23,248 nt of DNA. It comes from Actinomycetota bacterium. Its GTDB lineage: Bacteria > Actinomycetota > Humimicrobiia > Humimicrobiales > Humimicrobiaceae. Both the position numbers and the translations under genes were made by a program. Shown piece after piece: positions 8,418-16,575 of the stretch. The DNA lies in assembly GCA_004376325.1 (NCBI GenBank), contig SOKC01000074.1, positions 1 through 23,248 of the forward strand. Reading direction: 5' to 3'. The first letter of the stretch is position 1. Every line of letters begins with the position of its first letter. The notes beneath the pieces were generated by a model that worked only from the letters and a program-made list of their open reading frames with translations, was not told where the DNA came from and ran no database searches.

Positions 8418-8504
8418 AAAAAGAAGAAAATAAAAATATTTCCGGCAAATTTTTTACTTTGTGATAAGATTTAGTTTTTTAAACAAAAAATTTCAGGTAA
8501 ATTT

Positions 8505-8532
8505 TTGATTATCCAGTTAATTGGAATATAAT
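8505..8532 (+). promoter_or_regulatory. Sigma70-like promoter of rpiB-glyA
   Basis: TTGATT at 8505-8510 and TATAAT at 8527-8532 are 16 bp apart in the 184-bp gap after sua5. A second TATAAT at 8558-8563, closer to rpiB, has only a poor -35. The position implies that rpiB-glyA can be transcribed independently of sua5. Confidence 0.5.
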
Positions 8533-8601
8533 ATTACAGGGTTTCAAGTTTGATAGTTATAATTGGAGCATTTTAACAACTTATAAAAAAACGGATATTT
8601 T

Positions 8602-9048
8602 ATGAAGATAGTTATAGGCTCAGATCACGCCGGTTTCAATTATAAATCCAGATTAATTGAACTGGTAAAATCTATGGGACACACCATACTGGATATTGGA
8701 ACTGACAGCTGCCAGAGCGTGGATTATCCTGATTTTGGGGAAAAGGGAGCCAGAGCTGTAGCCTGTGGTAAAGCTGATATTGGAATACTTATATGCGGAA
8801 CCGGAATTGGCATGGATATGGTTGCCAACAAAATAAAGGGCATACGGTCCGCTGTCTGCTGGAATGAAGAGACTGCAAGGTTTGCCCGCGACCACAATTT
8901 TGCAAATATATTGTGCCTGGGAGCAAGATTTTTATCATTAGAAAAATGTATTGAAATAACAAAAATTTTTATAAACACTCCTGTAAGTGATGAAAAACGT
9001 CATATTAGAAGAGTTAATAAAATAATGAAAGTCGAAGAAAGGAACTAG
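8602..9048 (+). CDS. rpiB: Ribose-5-phosphate isomerase B (RpiB/LacAB family)
   Basis: Interconverts ribose-5-phosphate and ribulose-5-phosphate in the pentose phosphate pathway. The 148 residues match the family. Asp8-His9 (GSDHAG), Cys65 in CGTGIGMDM and His98 in ARDHNFAN align with Asp9, His10, Cys66 and His99 of E. coli RpiB at a constant offset of one. Cys65, the proton-transfer base, marks a ribose-5-phosphate rather than a galactose-6-phosphate enzyme, although some RpiB proteins also act on allose-6-phosphate. glyA starts 7 bp after the stop, so the pair is an operon. The Shine-Dalgarno sequence is weak (CGGA). Confidence 0.95.
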   Translation: MKIVIGSDHAGFNYKSRLIELVKSMGHTILDIGTDSCQSVDYPDFGEKGARAVACGKADIGILICGTGIGMDMVANKIKGIRSAVCWNEETARFARDHNFANILCLGARFLSLEKCIEITKIFINTPVSDEKRHIRRVNKIMKVEERN

Positions 9049-9055
9049 ACTTGCA

Positions 9056-10330
9056 ATGGCTAAATCAAAAAAACACGAAAATCATACCTTGAGCGTAGAT
9101 ATAGATACCGAGGTAAAAGAGATAATAAAAAAGGAATTGGAAAGGCAAAAGAATCAGCTTATTCTGATAGCTTCAGAGAATTTCACTTCCCAGGAAGTTA
9201 TAAAAACTATGGGTTCTGTGCTTACAAATAAATATGCTGAGGGTTATCCTGGATTCAGGTATTATGCAGGCTGTGAGAATTTTGATGAAATCGAAAAGTT
9301 AGCTATAAACAGAGCCAACCAATTATTTGTCTCAAATTACAGCAACGTCCAACCTCATAGTGGAGTCAATGCCAATCTAGCAGTATACTTAAGTGTTTTA
9401 AACTGCGGAGACAGGATACTGAGTATGAACCTTAGAGACGGCGGTCATCTCTCTCATGGGCATAAGCAAAATCTTAGCGGCAGATACTATGAGATACACA
9501 CTTACACCGTAGATCCTGAAACAGAAATGATAGACTATGAAAATGTAAGGAAACTGGCAAAAGCCACAAGGCCAAAATTGATCATAGCCGGAGCCAGCTC
9601 TTATTCAAGATTAATCGACTTTAAGAAGTTCAGGGATATTGCTGATGAAGTAAGCGCATACCTGATGGCTGACACGGCCCATATAGCAGGACTTATGGTA
9701 ACCGGTTATCATCCCAGCTCTATAAATGTGGCAGATTTTACCACCGCTACTACACATAAGACTATTAGAGGTCCACGGGGCGGACTGGTTATTGCCGATA
9801 AAAAATACGCCGGTCTTATAGACAAATCAGTTTTCCCAGGTGTTCAGGGAGGTCCCCTGATGCATATCATTGCTGCTAAAGCTGTGGCTTTCAGAGAAGC
9901 TTTAAAGGATTCATTTAAGGATTACAGCAGGCGCATTATTGAAAATTCAAAAGCTCTGTGTGAGTATATGAAGAATGAAGGTTTCAGAATTGTATCCGGT
10001 GGAACTGATAACCATCTGTTTCTAATAGATTTAAGTGGTAAAGAATTAACAGGTTATGAGGCTGTAGGAACATTGAGCTCAGTAGGTATAATAATCAATA
10101 AAAATGTGATTCCCTTCGATAAACTGGATCCCATAATAACCAGCGGTATAAGGATTGGTACGCCTGCGGTAACCACTCAGGGAATGGGCGTAGAACAGAT
10201 GTATAAAATAGGTGAATATATTTCTGGAGCCCTAAAAAACAGGAGTAACCCTTCAAAGCTCAAGGAAATTGCTAGCAAGGTTAAAAAACTAGCAAATGAT
10301 TTTCCGGTTTACAGTAACTTAGGAGTTTGA
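9056..10330 (+). CDS. glyA: Serine hydroxymethyltransferase
   Basis: PLP enzyme that converts serine and tetrahydrofolate to glycine and 5,10-methylene-tetrahydrofolate, the main one-carbon source. The 424 residues are full length. Signatures are LIASENFTS (37-45), Glu63 in YAEGYPG, NVQPHSG (97-103), DTAHIAGL (206-213) and TTHKTIRGPRGG (232-243) with the PLP lysine Lys235. It is co-transcribed with rpiB. AAAGGAA lies about 14 nt before the ATG, inside the end of rpiB, which is far for a ribosome binding site. The gene converges on the last V-ATPase gene with only 25 bp between the stop codons. SHMT supplies the methylene-folate used for dTMP synthesis, matching the nearby dCMP deaminase. Confidence 0.96.
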   Translation: MAKSKKHENHTLSVDIDTEVKEIIKKELERQKNQLILIASENFTSQEVIKTMGSVLTNKYAEGYPGFRYYAGCENFDEIEKLAINRANQLFVSNYSNVQPHSGVNANLAVYLSVLNCGDRILSMNLRDGGHLSHGHKQNLSGRYYEIHTYTVDPETEMIDYENVRKLAKATRPKLIIAGASSYSRLIDFKKFRDIADEVSAYLMADTAHIAGLMVTGYHPSSINVADFTTATTHKTIRGPRGGLVIADKKYAGLIDKSVFPGVQGGPLMHIIAAKAVAFREALKDSFKDYSRRIIENSKALCEYMKNEGFRIVSGGTDNHLFLIDLSGKELTGYEAVGTLSSVGIIINKNVIPFDKLDPIITSGIRIGTPAVTTQGMGVEQMYKIGEYISGALKNRSNPSKLKEIASKVKKLANDFPVYSNLGV

Positions 10331-10355
10331 TTTAAGAATAAAATAGTTACAAAAT

Positions 10356-10976
10356 TTAGTGGCTTCTCACAATATCTATCACCTTCATAAGCCTTACCAC
10401 GTTGGAACGTTCGGTCTCATCCAGTTTCATAGTTATAAATCTTATAGTCTCGATTATGCTCGGGATTAATTTATACTCAAGGACATTAACCCTTCTTCTA
10501 GTCTCTTCAATCTCCGTAGCCATAAGCTGTACTGCTTTCTCCTTTTCAGCCAGATCAAGAAGATTATCTATGAACTTATCAAAATCATTAAGAGCAATAT
10601 CCATTTCTCCCGAGGTGTTCATATAGCCGTAAGGGATAATATCACCGCTCACCTCTTTGGCATAAACCGGTACACGAACACTTATAATGTTCCTCTTGCT
10701 GATTGATACTGAAATCTTCTTTACAGGCAGCAGTAATTCCTGCTCTACCTGGTATGGACCCATTGCTGCTTTTGCAAGCACAAATCTTTCCAGTATGGAT
10801 TGAAATTCTTTTTCTATAGAAAAACGAAGCTCCTTAACCCTATCAATTACCTCAAGTAATTGTCTCATAAGTTCATCTCTTTTGTCCTTAAGGAGTTTGT
10901 GCCCTCTCCTGGCCAGACTTAACCTCTTCCTTAAGCGAAGAAGTTCCATTCTTGTTGCATTTACATTTAAAAGCAT
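10356..10976 (-). CDS. atpD: V/A-type ATPase subunit D (central stalk)
   Basis: Central-axle subunit that turns inside the A3B3 head and couples it to the rotor ring, the counterpart of F-ATPase gamma. The 206 residues match the family. The N-terminus NVNATRMELLRLRKRLSLARRGHKLLKDKRDEL is the conserved D-subunit start and begins a long helix (about 5-60) that pairs with a C-terminal helix (about 130-200, LEYKLIPSIIETIRFI) to form the axle coiled coil. The start codon directly abuts the B stop codon, showing translational coupling. It is the last gene of the operon. In Enterococcus hirae an additional H/J gene pair follows; none is seen here. Confidence 0.95.
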   Translation of the reverse strand: MLLNVNATRMELLRLRKRLSLARRGHKLLKDKRDELMRQLLEVIDRVKELRFSIEKEFQSILERFVLAKAAMGPYQVEQELLLPVKKISVSISKRNIISVRVPVYAKEVSGDIIPYGYMNTSGEMDIALNDFDKFIDNLLDLAEKEKAVQLMATEIEETRRRVNVLEYKLIPSIIETIRFITMKLDETERSNVVRLMKVIDIVRSH

Positions 10977-12380
10977 TTAGTCACTCTCATCTTCTTCTTT
11001 TTCTGTTTTAAATTTTGCCAGATATTTGTCCAGATATTCAGTCCTTATTCTCTTTAATTCTTCCCTTGGGAACATCGAAAGTAGTTTCCATCCTAAATCA
11101 AGTGTCTGGTCTATGCTTCTATTCTCATACTCACCCTGAGAAACATACTTCTCCTCAAATTTTTCAGCAAACTTAAGATACAGTTTGTCCATATCAGTTA
11201 GAGCTGCTTCCCCCAGTATTACTGTAAGCTCCTCCACTTCTTTTCCTCTGGCATATGCTGCATATAACTGGTTAAATATATCCGCGTGATCCTCTCTTGT
11301 TTTCCCCTGGCCAATTCCTTTATCCTTGAGTCTGGAAAGAGATGGCAGCACATCAATAGGAGGAGATAATTTTTTCTTATGAAGAGATCTTGAGAGTATA
11401 ATCTGGCCTTCGGTTATATATCCTGTAAGGTCTGGGATGGGATGGGTTTTATCATCTTCAGGCATAGTAAGTATGGGAATCTGGGTTATTGAACCTTTCC
11501 TTCCCCTAATCCTGCCAGCCCTTTCATAAATAGTAGCCAGGTCAGTATAGAGATATCCGGGATAACCTCTTCTTCCTGGAATTTCTTTTCTTGCAGCTGA
11601 AACTTCCTTTAAGGCTTCGCAGTAGTTGGTCATATCGGTTAAAATTACCAGCACATGCATATCTTTTTCAAAAGCAAGATATTCAGCACAGGTAAGCCCC
11701 ACTCTTGGGGTTGCAATTCTCTCAATTGCCGGGTCATCGGCAAGATTCAGTACAAGAACTGACCTGCTTATGGCACCGGTTTTCTTAAAATCATTAATAA
11801 AATATTCAGCTTCTTCAAAGGTAATTCCTATTGCTATAAAGACTACAGCAAATTTCTCCTTTTCTCCCAGAACTGCAGCTTGTCTTGCAATTTGAGCAGC
11901 TATCCGGTTATGGGGAAGACCTGCCCCGGAAAATATAGGTAGTTTCTGTCCTCTTACCAGAGTGTTCAGGCCATCTATAGAGGATATTCCGGTTTGTATA
12001 AACTCATCTGGATAATCTCTGGCATATGGATTGATGGGGGCTCCATTTATATCCAGGCTTTTTTCTGCAATAATCTTGTCTTTTTCAGTTTTTGGTTTTC
12101 CAAGACCTGTAAAAACTTTGCCCAGTATATCAGAAGATACATACATATGTGTACCCCTTCCTAAAAACCTTACCCTTGTATTCTTAGAATCTATTCCAGA
12201 TGTACCCTCAAATACCTGCACCAGCGCATTATCTCTATTAACCTCAAGCACTATGCCGCTTCTTATACTTCCGTCGTCAAGCTTTATATCAACCAGTTCC
12301 TCATACTTAACCCCTTCTACGCCTTCTACATGAAGTAGGGGTCCGGAGATATTGGTAATACTTCTATATTCTTTTAGCAT
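10977..12380 (-). CDS. atpB: V/A-type ATPase subunit B (non-catalytic head subunit)
   Basis: Non-catalytic nucleotide-binding-fold subunit of the A3B3 head. In place of a Walker A motif it has SGAGLPHN (151-158), the standard degenerate loop of V/A-type B subunits. GYPGYLYTDLATIYERAGR and the TQIPILTMPEDDKTHPIPDLTGYITEGQ-type region (only partly quoted) identify the family. The length of 467 residues is normal. The start is set at the ATG at 12380: GAGGAG at 12386-12391 lies 5 nt upstream, whereas a GTG at 12386 would overlap the ribosome binding site. The A stop codon lies within the same ribosome binding site region, so A and B are coupled. An acidic tail (EKEEDESD) ends the protein. Confidence 0.96.
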   Translation of the reverse strand: MLKEYRSITNISGPLLHVEGVEGVKYEELVDIKLDDGSIRSGIVLEVNRDNALVQVFEGTSGIDSKNTRVRFLGRGTHMYVSSDILGKVFTGLGKPKTEKDKIIAEKSLDINGAPINPYARDYPDEFIQTGISSIDGLNTLVRGQKLPIFSGAGLPHNRIAAQIARQAAVLGEKEKFAVVFIAIGITFEEAEYFINDFKKTGAISRSVLVLNLADDPAIERIATPRVGLTCAEYLAFEKDMHVLVILTDMTNYCEALKEVSAARKEIPGRRGYPGYLYTDLATIYERAGRIRGRKGSITQIPILTMPEDDKTHPIPDLTGYITEGQIILSRSLHKKKLSPPIDVLPSLSRLKDKGIGQGKTREDHADIFNQLYAAYARGKEVEELTVILGEAALTDMDKLYLKFAEKFEEKYVSQGEYENRSIDQTLDLGWKLLSMFPREELKRIRTEYLDKYLAKFKTEKEEDESD

Positions 12381-12382
12381 CT

Positions 12383-14143
12383 TCACTCCTCTATTATCGA
12401 AGAAAATTCTTTATCTATATCTTCTTTGATTTTATCAATCTTGCCGATATCCTCTTTCTTTATATATTTCATCCTGGCTATCTCGTCCCTTACTCTCATA
12501 TTCTCTATAGCCTTAATATCAGCATTTATTTTCAAATAACCGGTTGCCTGATTGTAAAAATATATAATTGTATCCATCATCTTATATTGTTTTTCCATTG
12601 ACGAATAAGTATCTACTTCATGATAAGCAATTTGATGCAGAAAGTCCTCCCTTAACATTCTGGCCGTGAGCAGGATTAACCTGTCAGGTCCGGACAAAGC
12701 ATCAACTCCTACTAAGCGAACAATCTCTTCCAGCTCTGATTCTTTTTCAAGGATTCTCATTGCCTCTGCCCGCAGATCGAAATAATCTTCCTGGACATTT
12801 TTGGTAACATAGTCTCTTATATTATCAATATAAAGGGAGTAAGAATTCAACCACGATATTGCCGGAAAGTGCCTGCTGTAAGCAAGCCGGGCTTCAAGTG
12901 ACCAGAAAACTTTCACAACCCTTAATGTAGCCTGTACCACCGGATCAGAAAGGTCACCTCCCGGAGGAGATACTGCACCTATAACTGAAAGTGCGCCAAA
13001 TCTCTGTTCGTTGCTTGATAGGCATTTTATCATACCTGCTCTTTCATAAAATGAAGCAATTCTTGCTCCCAGATATGCCGGATATCCTTCCTCCCCTGGC
13101 ATCTCTTCCAATCTACCAGAAATTTCTCTCATAGCTTCTGCCCATCTTGAAGTTGAATCAGCCATCAGTGCTACTGAATATCCCATATCTCTAAAATATT
13201 CAGCTATAGTTATTCCGGTATAAACAGATGCATCCCTGGCTGCAACAGGCATATTTGAAGTATTGGCAATAAGTACAGTCCTCTTCATCAAAGGAACTCC
13301 GGACTTAGGATCAACCAGTTTAGGAAATTCCAGAAGAACATCTGTCATTTCATTGCCTCTTTCTCCACATCCTATATAAACAATAATTTCAGCATTAATC
13401 CACTTTGCCAGTTGATGCTGGATGACAGTTTTACCCGATCCAAATGGTCCGGGGATACATGCAGTGCCCCCCTTTGCAATAGGGAAAAACATATCTATAA
13501 CTCTCTGACCGGTAAATAAGGGCATATCCGGAATGATTTTGTCAAGGTACGGCCTGGGCTTTCTTACCGGCCATTTCTGTATCATTGTCATCTGTCTGTC
13601 GCCATCTTTATTTTTTATTACTGCTATGGTGTCTTCAACCGTAAACTCACCTGACTGGATTGATTTAACCTCTCCACTTATTCCAGGTGGAACCATAATA
13701 TAATGCTTTATTATTTCTGTCTCATTAACAAAGCCCAGGAAGTCACCACCACTTACCATATCACTCTTTTTTATCATAGGCTCAAATTTCCACTTCCGCT
13801 TCCTGTTTAATGCCGCCGCGGAAACACCCCTGGCAATAAAATCCCCGGTATTTTCATATATTTCATTAAGAGGCCTTTGAATTCCATCATAAATGGATTG
13901 GATAATACCCGGTCCCAGCTCCACAGTTAAAGGCTCGCCTGATGGGTATACTGGTTCACCAACACCTATGCCTCCAGTTTCTTCATAAACCTGTATAGAA
14001 GCGAGATCTCCTTTTAGTTCTATTATCTCGCCCATTAACTTCTTGTCGGAAACATAAACAACATCAAACATTTTTGAGCCAGACATATTTTCAGATACAA
14101 CCAGTGGACCTGCTACCTTGACAATTTTTCCTGAATTACTCAT
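12383..14143 (-). CDS. atpA: V/A-type ATPase subunit A (catalytic head subunit)
   Basis: Catalytic ATPase subunit of 586 residues, the normal size. The Walker A motif GPFGSGKT lies at 232-239 with Lys238 and Thr239; the catalytic Glu261 is in CGERGNE. The N-terminal beta-barrel and the long non-homologous insert (about 110-190) that separates A from F-ATPase beta are both present. ADSTSRWAEAMREISGRLEEMPGEEG and SYSLY motifs (partly quoted) are hallmarks. AGGAG precedes the ATG by 6-7 nt, and the ATG overlaps the F stop codon by 4 nt. Function: ATP hydrolysis or synthesis coupled to ion movement through K and I. Confidence 0.97.
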   Translation of the reverse strand: MSNSGKIVKVAGPLVVSENMSGSKMFDVVYVSDKKLMGEIIELKGDLASIQVYEETGGIGVGEPVYPSGEPLTVELGPGIIQSIYDGIQRPLNEIYENTGDFIARGVSAAALNRKRKWKFEPMIKKSDMVSGGDFLGFVNETEIIKHYIMVPPGISGEVKSIQSGEFTVEDTIAVIKNKDGDRQMTMIQKWPVRKPRPYLDKIIPDMPLFTGQRVIDMFFPIAKGGTACIPGPFGSGKTVIQHQLAKWINAEIIVYIGCGERGNEMTDVLLEFPKLVDPKSGVPLMKRTVLIANTSNMPVAARDASVYTGITIAEYFRDMGYSVALMADSTSRWAEAMREISGRLEEMPGEEGYPAYLGARIASFYERAGMIKCLSSNEQRFGALSVIGAVSPPGGDLSDPVVQATLRVVKVFWSLEARLAYSRHFPAISWLNSYSLYIDNIRDYVTKNVQEDYFDLRAEAMRILEKESELEEIVRLVGVDALSGPDRLILLTARMLREDFLHQIAYHEVDTYSSMEKQYKMMDTIIYFYNQATGYLKINADIKAIENMRVRDEIARMKYIKKEDIGKIDKIKEDIDKEFSSIIEE

Positions 14144-14490
14144 TTATTTGCTCCTAATTTTTCTTCTGCCATTACATCTGCCCCCACAGCTTTTGTTATT
14201 GCCCTTCTTAAATTCCTAATTGCATAATTATTTCTTTTTCCCAGCCCCGGGATCACTACTATTGATGGTAGTAGTTTGTTTGAATATTCTTTAATTATCT
14301 GGTCTAATTTAATTGCGATAGTTTCAGTCATAAAAATAATTCCATAACCTTCCCCTGCCAGCTGCCTTAGCTTTTTTTCTGCTTCAGAGATTTCTTCAAT
14401 GCCTGCAGTCACAGGAAAAACATCAATCCCTACCGCTTTAAATATCAACATAATGTCACTTTCTCCAAATGCAGCAATCCTGGTAACCAT
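14140..14490 (-). CDS. atpF: V/A-type ATPase subunit F
   Basis: Small regulatory central-stalk subunit (116 residues) that binds D and can affect ATPase activity in Thermus and Enterococcus enzymes. The family pattern is clear: an N-terminal AAFGESDIMLIFKAVGIDVF (start of a CheY-like fold), GIIFMTETIA in the middle and LPSIVVIPG near residue 82. The start codon abuts the C-subunit stop directly, and the 3' end overlaps the A start by 4 nt. Confidence 0.93.
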   Translation of the reverse strand: MVTRIAAFGESDIMLIFKAVGIDVFPVTAGIEEISEAEKKLRQLAGEGYGIIFMTETIAIKLDQIIKEYSNKLLPSIVVIPGLGKRNNYAIRNLRRAITKAVGADVMAEEKLGANK

Positions 14491-15507
14491 TTAAACCTTT
14501 ACCTTATTTCTTATTTTACTATTTTCAACACCATGAAGAACGCCGGTAAATATAATACTTAAATACTTTAGCTCTAATTTTTTCCTTAAAAAAAATTGAA
14601 AAACTTTTTCCAGATTGGAAACTGTATATTTTACAGGATCAAAAAAATCAAAATAAAATAAGTCCTCGCTTTTCTCAAAAGAAGAAAATGTACCTTCAGA
14701 ATGCAGGGCATAAGTTCCCTTAATTATCATATCTGCATAATCTGTCCGTTCCATTTCCTTTACAAAAAAGTCCAGGCTCTCGCCCTCAAATTTAGCCATA
14801 AATTCTTTTGGCAGAAATCCATTTTCATGTAAAAAATAATCAAAACTTAAATCCTCTGCCAGATACTTACTCCTATAAATGTTTTTTATATTCAGTATAT
14901 CTATAATATGTTTTAAATAATCTGTAATCAGTCTGCTATTCAGGGTTTCAATAGAATTTAGCACTCTTTCTAAATAAAATTTCTCAAGCTCAAGTTCCAT
15001 GAGCCTGTAATTTTCTTGCTTATCTATTAACTCTACTGCAAACTTAAGCATCTCAGCAACTACCGGATCAACTTCTCTATAATCTCCGGTAACAGCAGCA
15101 TCCCTCAGCTCATCATAAGAATGTAATATAGGGACAAAAAGCTCCCTTAAATCAATATCCAGAATGATTGATTTAACAATCACTTTCAGGTTGTGTAGAT
15201 TTTCTTCAAGAAAAAGAAGATCGCCTGCAGCCTGATGTTCAGGTTTTAATCTCTGGTCTAAAAAATTTACAGTAGTGCTATATTCACTGATTATAACCTT
15301 TTCAAAGCTTCTGGATTTCTCTATATAATTTATATATTTAGAATAAACTGTATCTCTCAGTGCTCCAATAAATTCATCCGGTCCCTCGGATCCGAGCATC
15401 CTCTCAATTTTACTTTCCTCTAGAAATTCAACTTCTCTTGTCATAAGTTCTGCACATGCAAAAAGATAATAGCTGTCATCGCTAATATCATAATCTATCC
15501 GTACCAA
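14491..15507 (-). CDS. atpC: V/A-type ATPase subunit C (d-type stalk adaptor)
   Basis: Funnel-shaped adaptor that seats the central axle on the rotor ring (yeast subunit d, Enterococcus NtpC). The 338 residues are almost entirely helical and show the family's three-lobe repeat with few fixed motifs. The N-terminal YYLFACAELMTREVEFLEES and C-terminal YLSIIFTGVLHG match the expected pattern, where the C-terminal segment is usually the best conserved. The call is strengthened by its position between E and F. The start is 3 bp after the E stop. Confidence 0.9.
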   Translation of the reverse strand: MVRIDYDISDDSYYLFACAELMTREVEFLEESKIERMLGSEGPDEFIGALRDTVYSKYINYIEKSRSFEKVIISEYSTTVNFLDQRLKPEHQAAGDLLFLEENLHNLKVIVKSIILDIDLRELFVPILHSYDELRDAAVTGDYREVDPVVAEMLKFAVELIDKQENYRLMELELEKFYLERVLNSIETLNSRLITDYLKHIIDILNIKNIYRSKYLAEDLSFDYFLHENGFLPKEFMAKFEGESLDFFVKEMERTDYADMIIKGTYALHSEGTFSSFEKSEDLFYFDFFDPVKYTVSNLEKVFQFFLRKKLELKYLSIIFTGVLHGVENSKIRNKVKV

Positions 15508-15510
15508 TTA

Positions 15511-16083
15511 TTACCTCTCCTTACCAAATAGATATAATGCCACATCCATCCTGATATCATCAATATTTGAATCAATCAAACTATCAGGAGCTATATTATA
15601 TTCTGCTTTTCCTTTAATTATCCTGATGCCTTTTTTAAAATCCGGCTTCCCGTCTACTTTTTTAAAATCCGCAAGAGATTCCATCATCTTACCATCAATA
15701 TTTCTTTCCTCGCTTCCAATCTGATAATAACCCTCATCAATACTTAACACATCTAAAGTTTTTTTAAGGAATTTTTCATAATCTTTTTTGCCGAGACAGG
15801 TAAGTTTTTTCTTTACTCTATCAATAACATCTTCAATCAGGCCAATTTTATACATAAGTATCTTTTGATTTAATTCTGATTTAGCCCTGGATACTTCAAT
15901 ATTTAAAACTTCTCTATACTTTTCCCTTGCTCTCAGTTTTCCGCTCTGGTGTATCTCTTTTACCCTTTCTTCAGTCTCTTCTATTACCACAGACGCTTTC
16001 TTTCTGGCTTCATCTAGTATCTTATCTCTCTCTTTTCCCGCATCATCCAGAATTTTTTTTGAGACATTATCTAACTCTGCCAT
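15511..16083 (-). CDS. atpE: V/A-type ATPase subunit E (peripheral stalk)
   Basis: Peripheral-stalk subunit pairing with the 103-residue coiled-coil subunit to hold the head stationary. The first 110 or so residues are charged coiled coil rich in Lys, Glu and Arg (EARKKASVVIEETEERVKEI). The globular C-terminal domain ends with IDDIRMDVALYLFGKER. The start is placed at the ATG at 16083 because AGGTGA (16090-16095) ends 6 nt upstream; the ATG at 16089 directly follows that sequence and would add two residues. It sits 2 nt after the K stop codon region, so translation is coupled to K. Confidence 0.92.
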   Translation of the reverse strand: MAELDNVSKKILDDAGKERDKILDEARKKASVVIEETEERVKEIHQSGKLRAREKYREVLNIEVSRAKSELNQKILMYKIGLIEDVIDRVKKKLTCLGKKDYEKFLKKTLDVLSIDEGYYQIGSEERNIDGKMMESLADFKKVDGKPDFKKGIRIIKGKAEYNIAPDSLIDSNIDDIRMDVALYLFGKER

Positions 16084-16096
16084 AACCATTCACCTG

Positions 16097-16561
16097 TTAA
16101 AATTGTACAGTGTTAATGAGGAAGAAAGTAATAAGAAGTCCCAGTACTGCATAAGTCTCAATCATTGCCGCAAATATAACACCTTTCATTCCCTGTTTTG
16201 CTTGCTTTGCCACAAGATTTACACCTGCTGCGCAAACCTTTCCCTGATGTATACCTGAAAGTAGTCCGGCAATTGCAATAGGCAGCGCAGCAAAAAATAA
16301 TTGCATGCCCTGCGCCAGAGTTTCCACCATGGCAATATTTCCAATAATCAGAAATGCAGCAACAAACCCATAGAATCCCTGTGTTCCAGGCAGAACAACA
16401 AGTAAAAATAAGCTACCAAATCTACGTGGATCTTCGGAGAGAACTCCTGCAGCAGCTCTTGCAGGATAGCCAATGCCTAAAATAGAACCAATACCAGCTA
16501 AGATAGCTGCTAAACCAGCTCCTATAATTGTTACCATTACACCTAGCGATAAATCTGACAT
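16097..16561 (-). CDS. atpK: V/A-type ATPase subunit K, sodium-binding 16-kDa rotor proteolipid
   Basis: Rotor-ring proteolipid with four membrane helices made by duplication of a helical hairpin (154 residues, like Enterococcus hirae NtpK). The five Na+ ligands known in NtpK (Leu61, Thr64, Gln65, Gln110, Glu139) correspond to Leu57, Thr60, Gln61, Gln106 and Glu135, all with the same offset of four. They lie in LPGTQGFYGF, GIHQGKV and MIETYAVLG. Only the second hairpin has the ion-carrying carboxylate. This predicts Na+ rather than H+ coupling. A strong AGGAGG ribosome binding site lies 4-5 nt before the ATG, fitting the need for about ten copies per complex. It lies between I and E. Confidence 0.96.
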   Translation of the reverse strand: MSDLSLGVMVTIIGAGLAAILAGIGSILGIGYPARAAAGVLSEDPRRFGSLFLLVVLPGTQGFYGFVAAFLIIGNIAMVETLAQGMQLFFAALPIAIAGLLSGIHQGKVCAAGVNLVAKQAKQGMKGVIFAAMIETYAVLGLLITFFLINTVQF

Positions 16562-16575
16562 TTTTCCTCCTATTA

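Noticed and set aside
8418..8460. Hairpin after sua5 (AAAATATTT...AAATTTTTT) as a terminator
   Set aside because: Mismatched, almost pure A/T stem with a small loop; not distinguishable from background in this composition.
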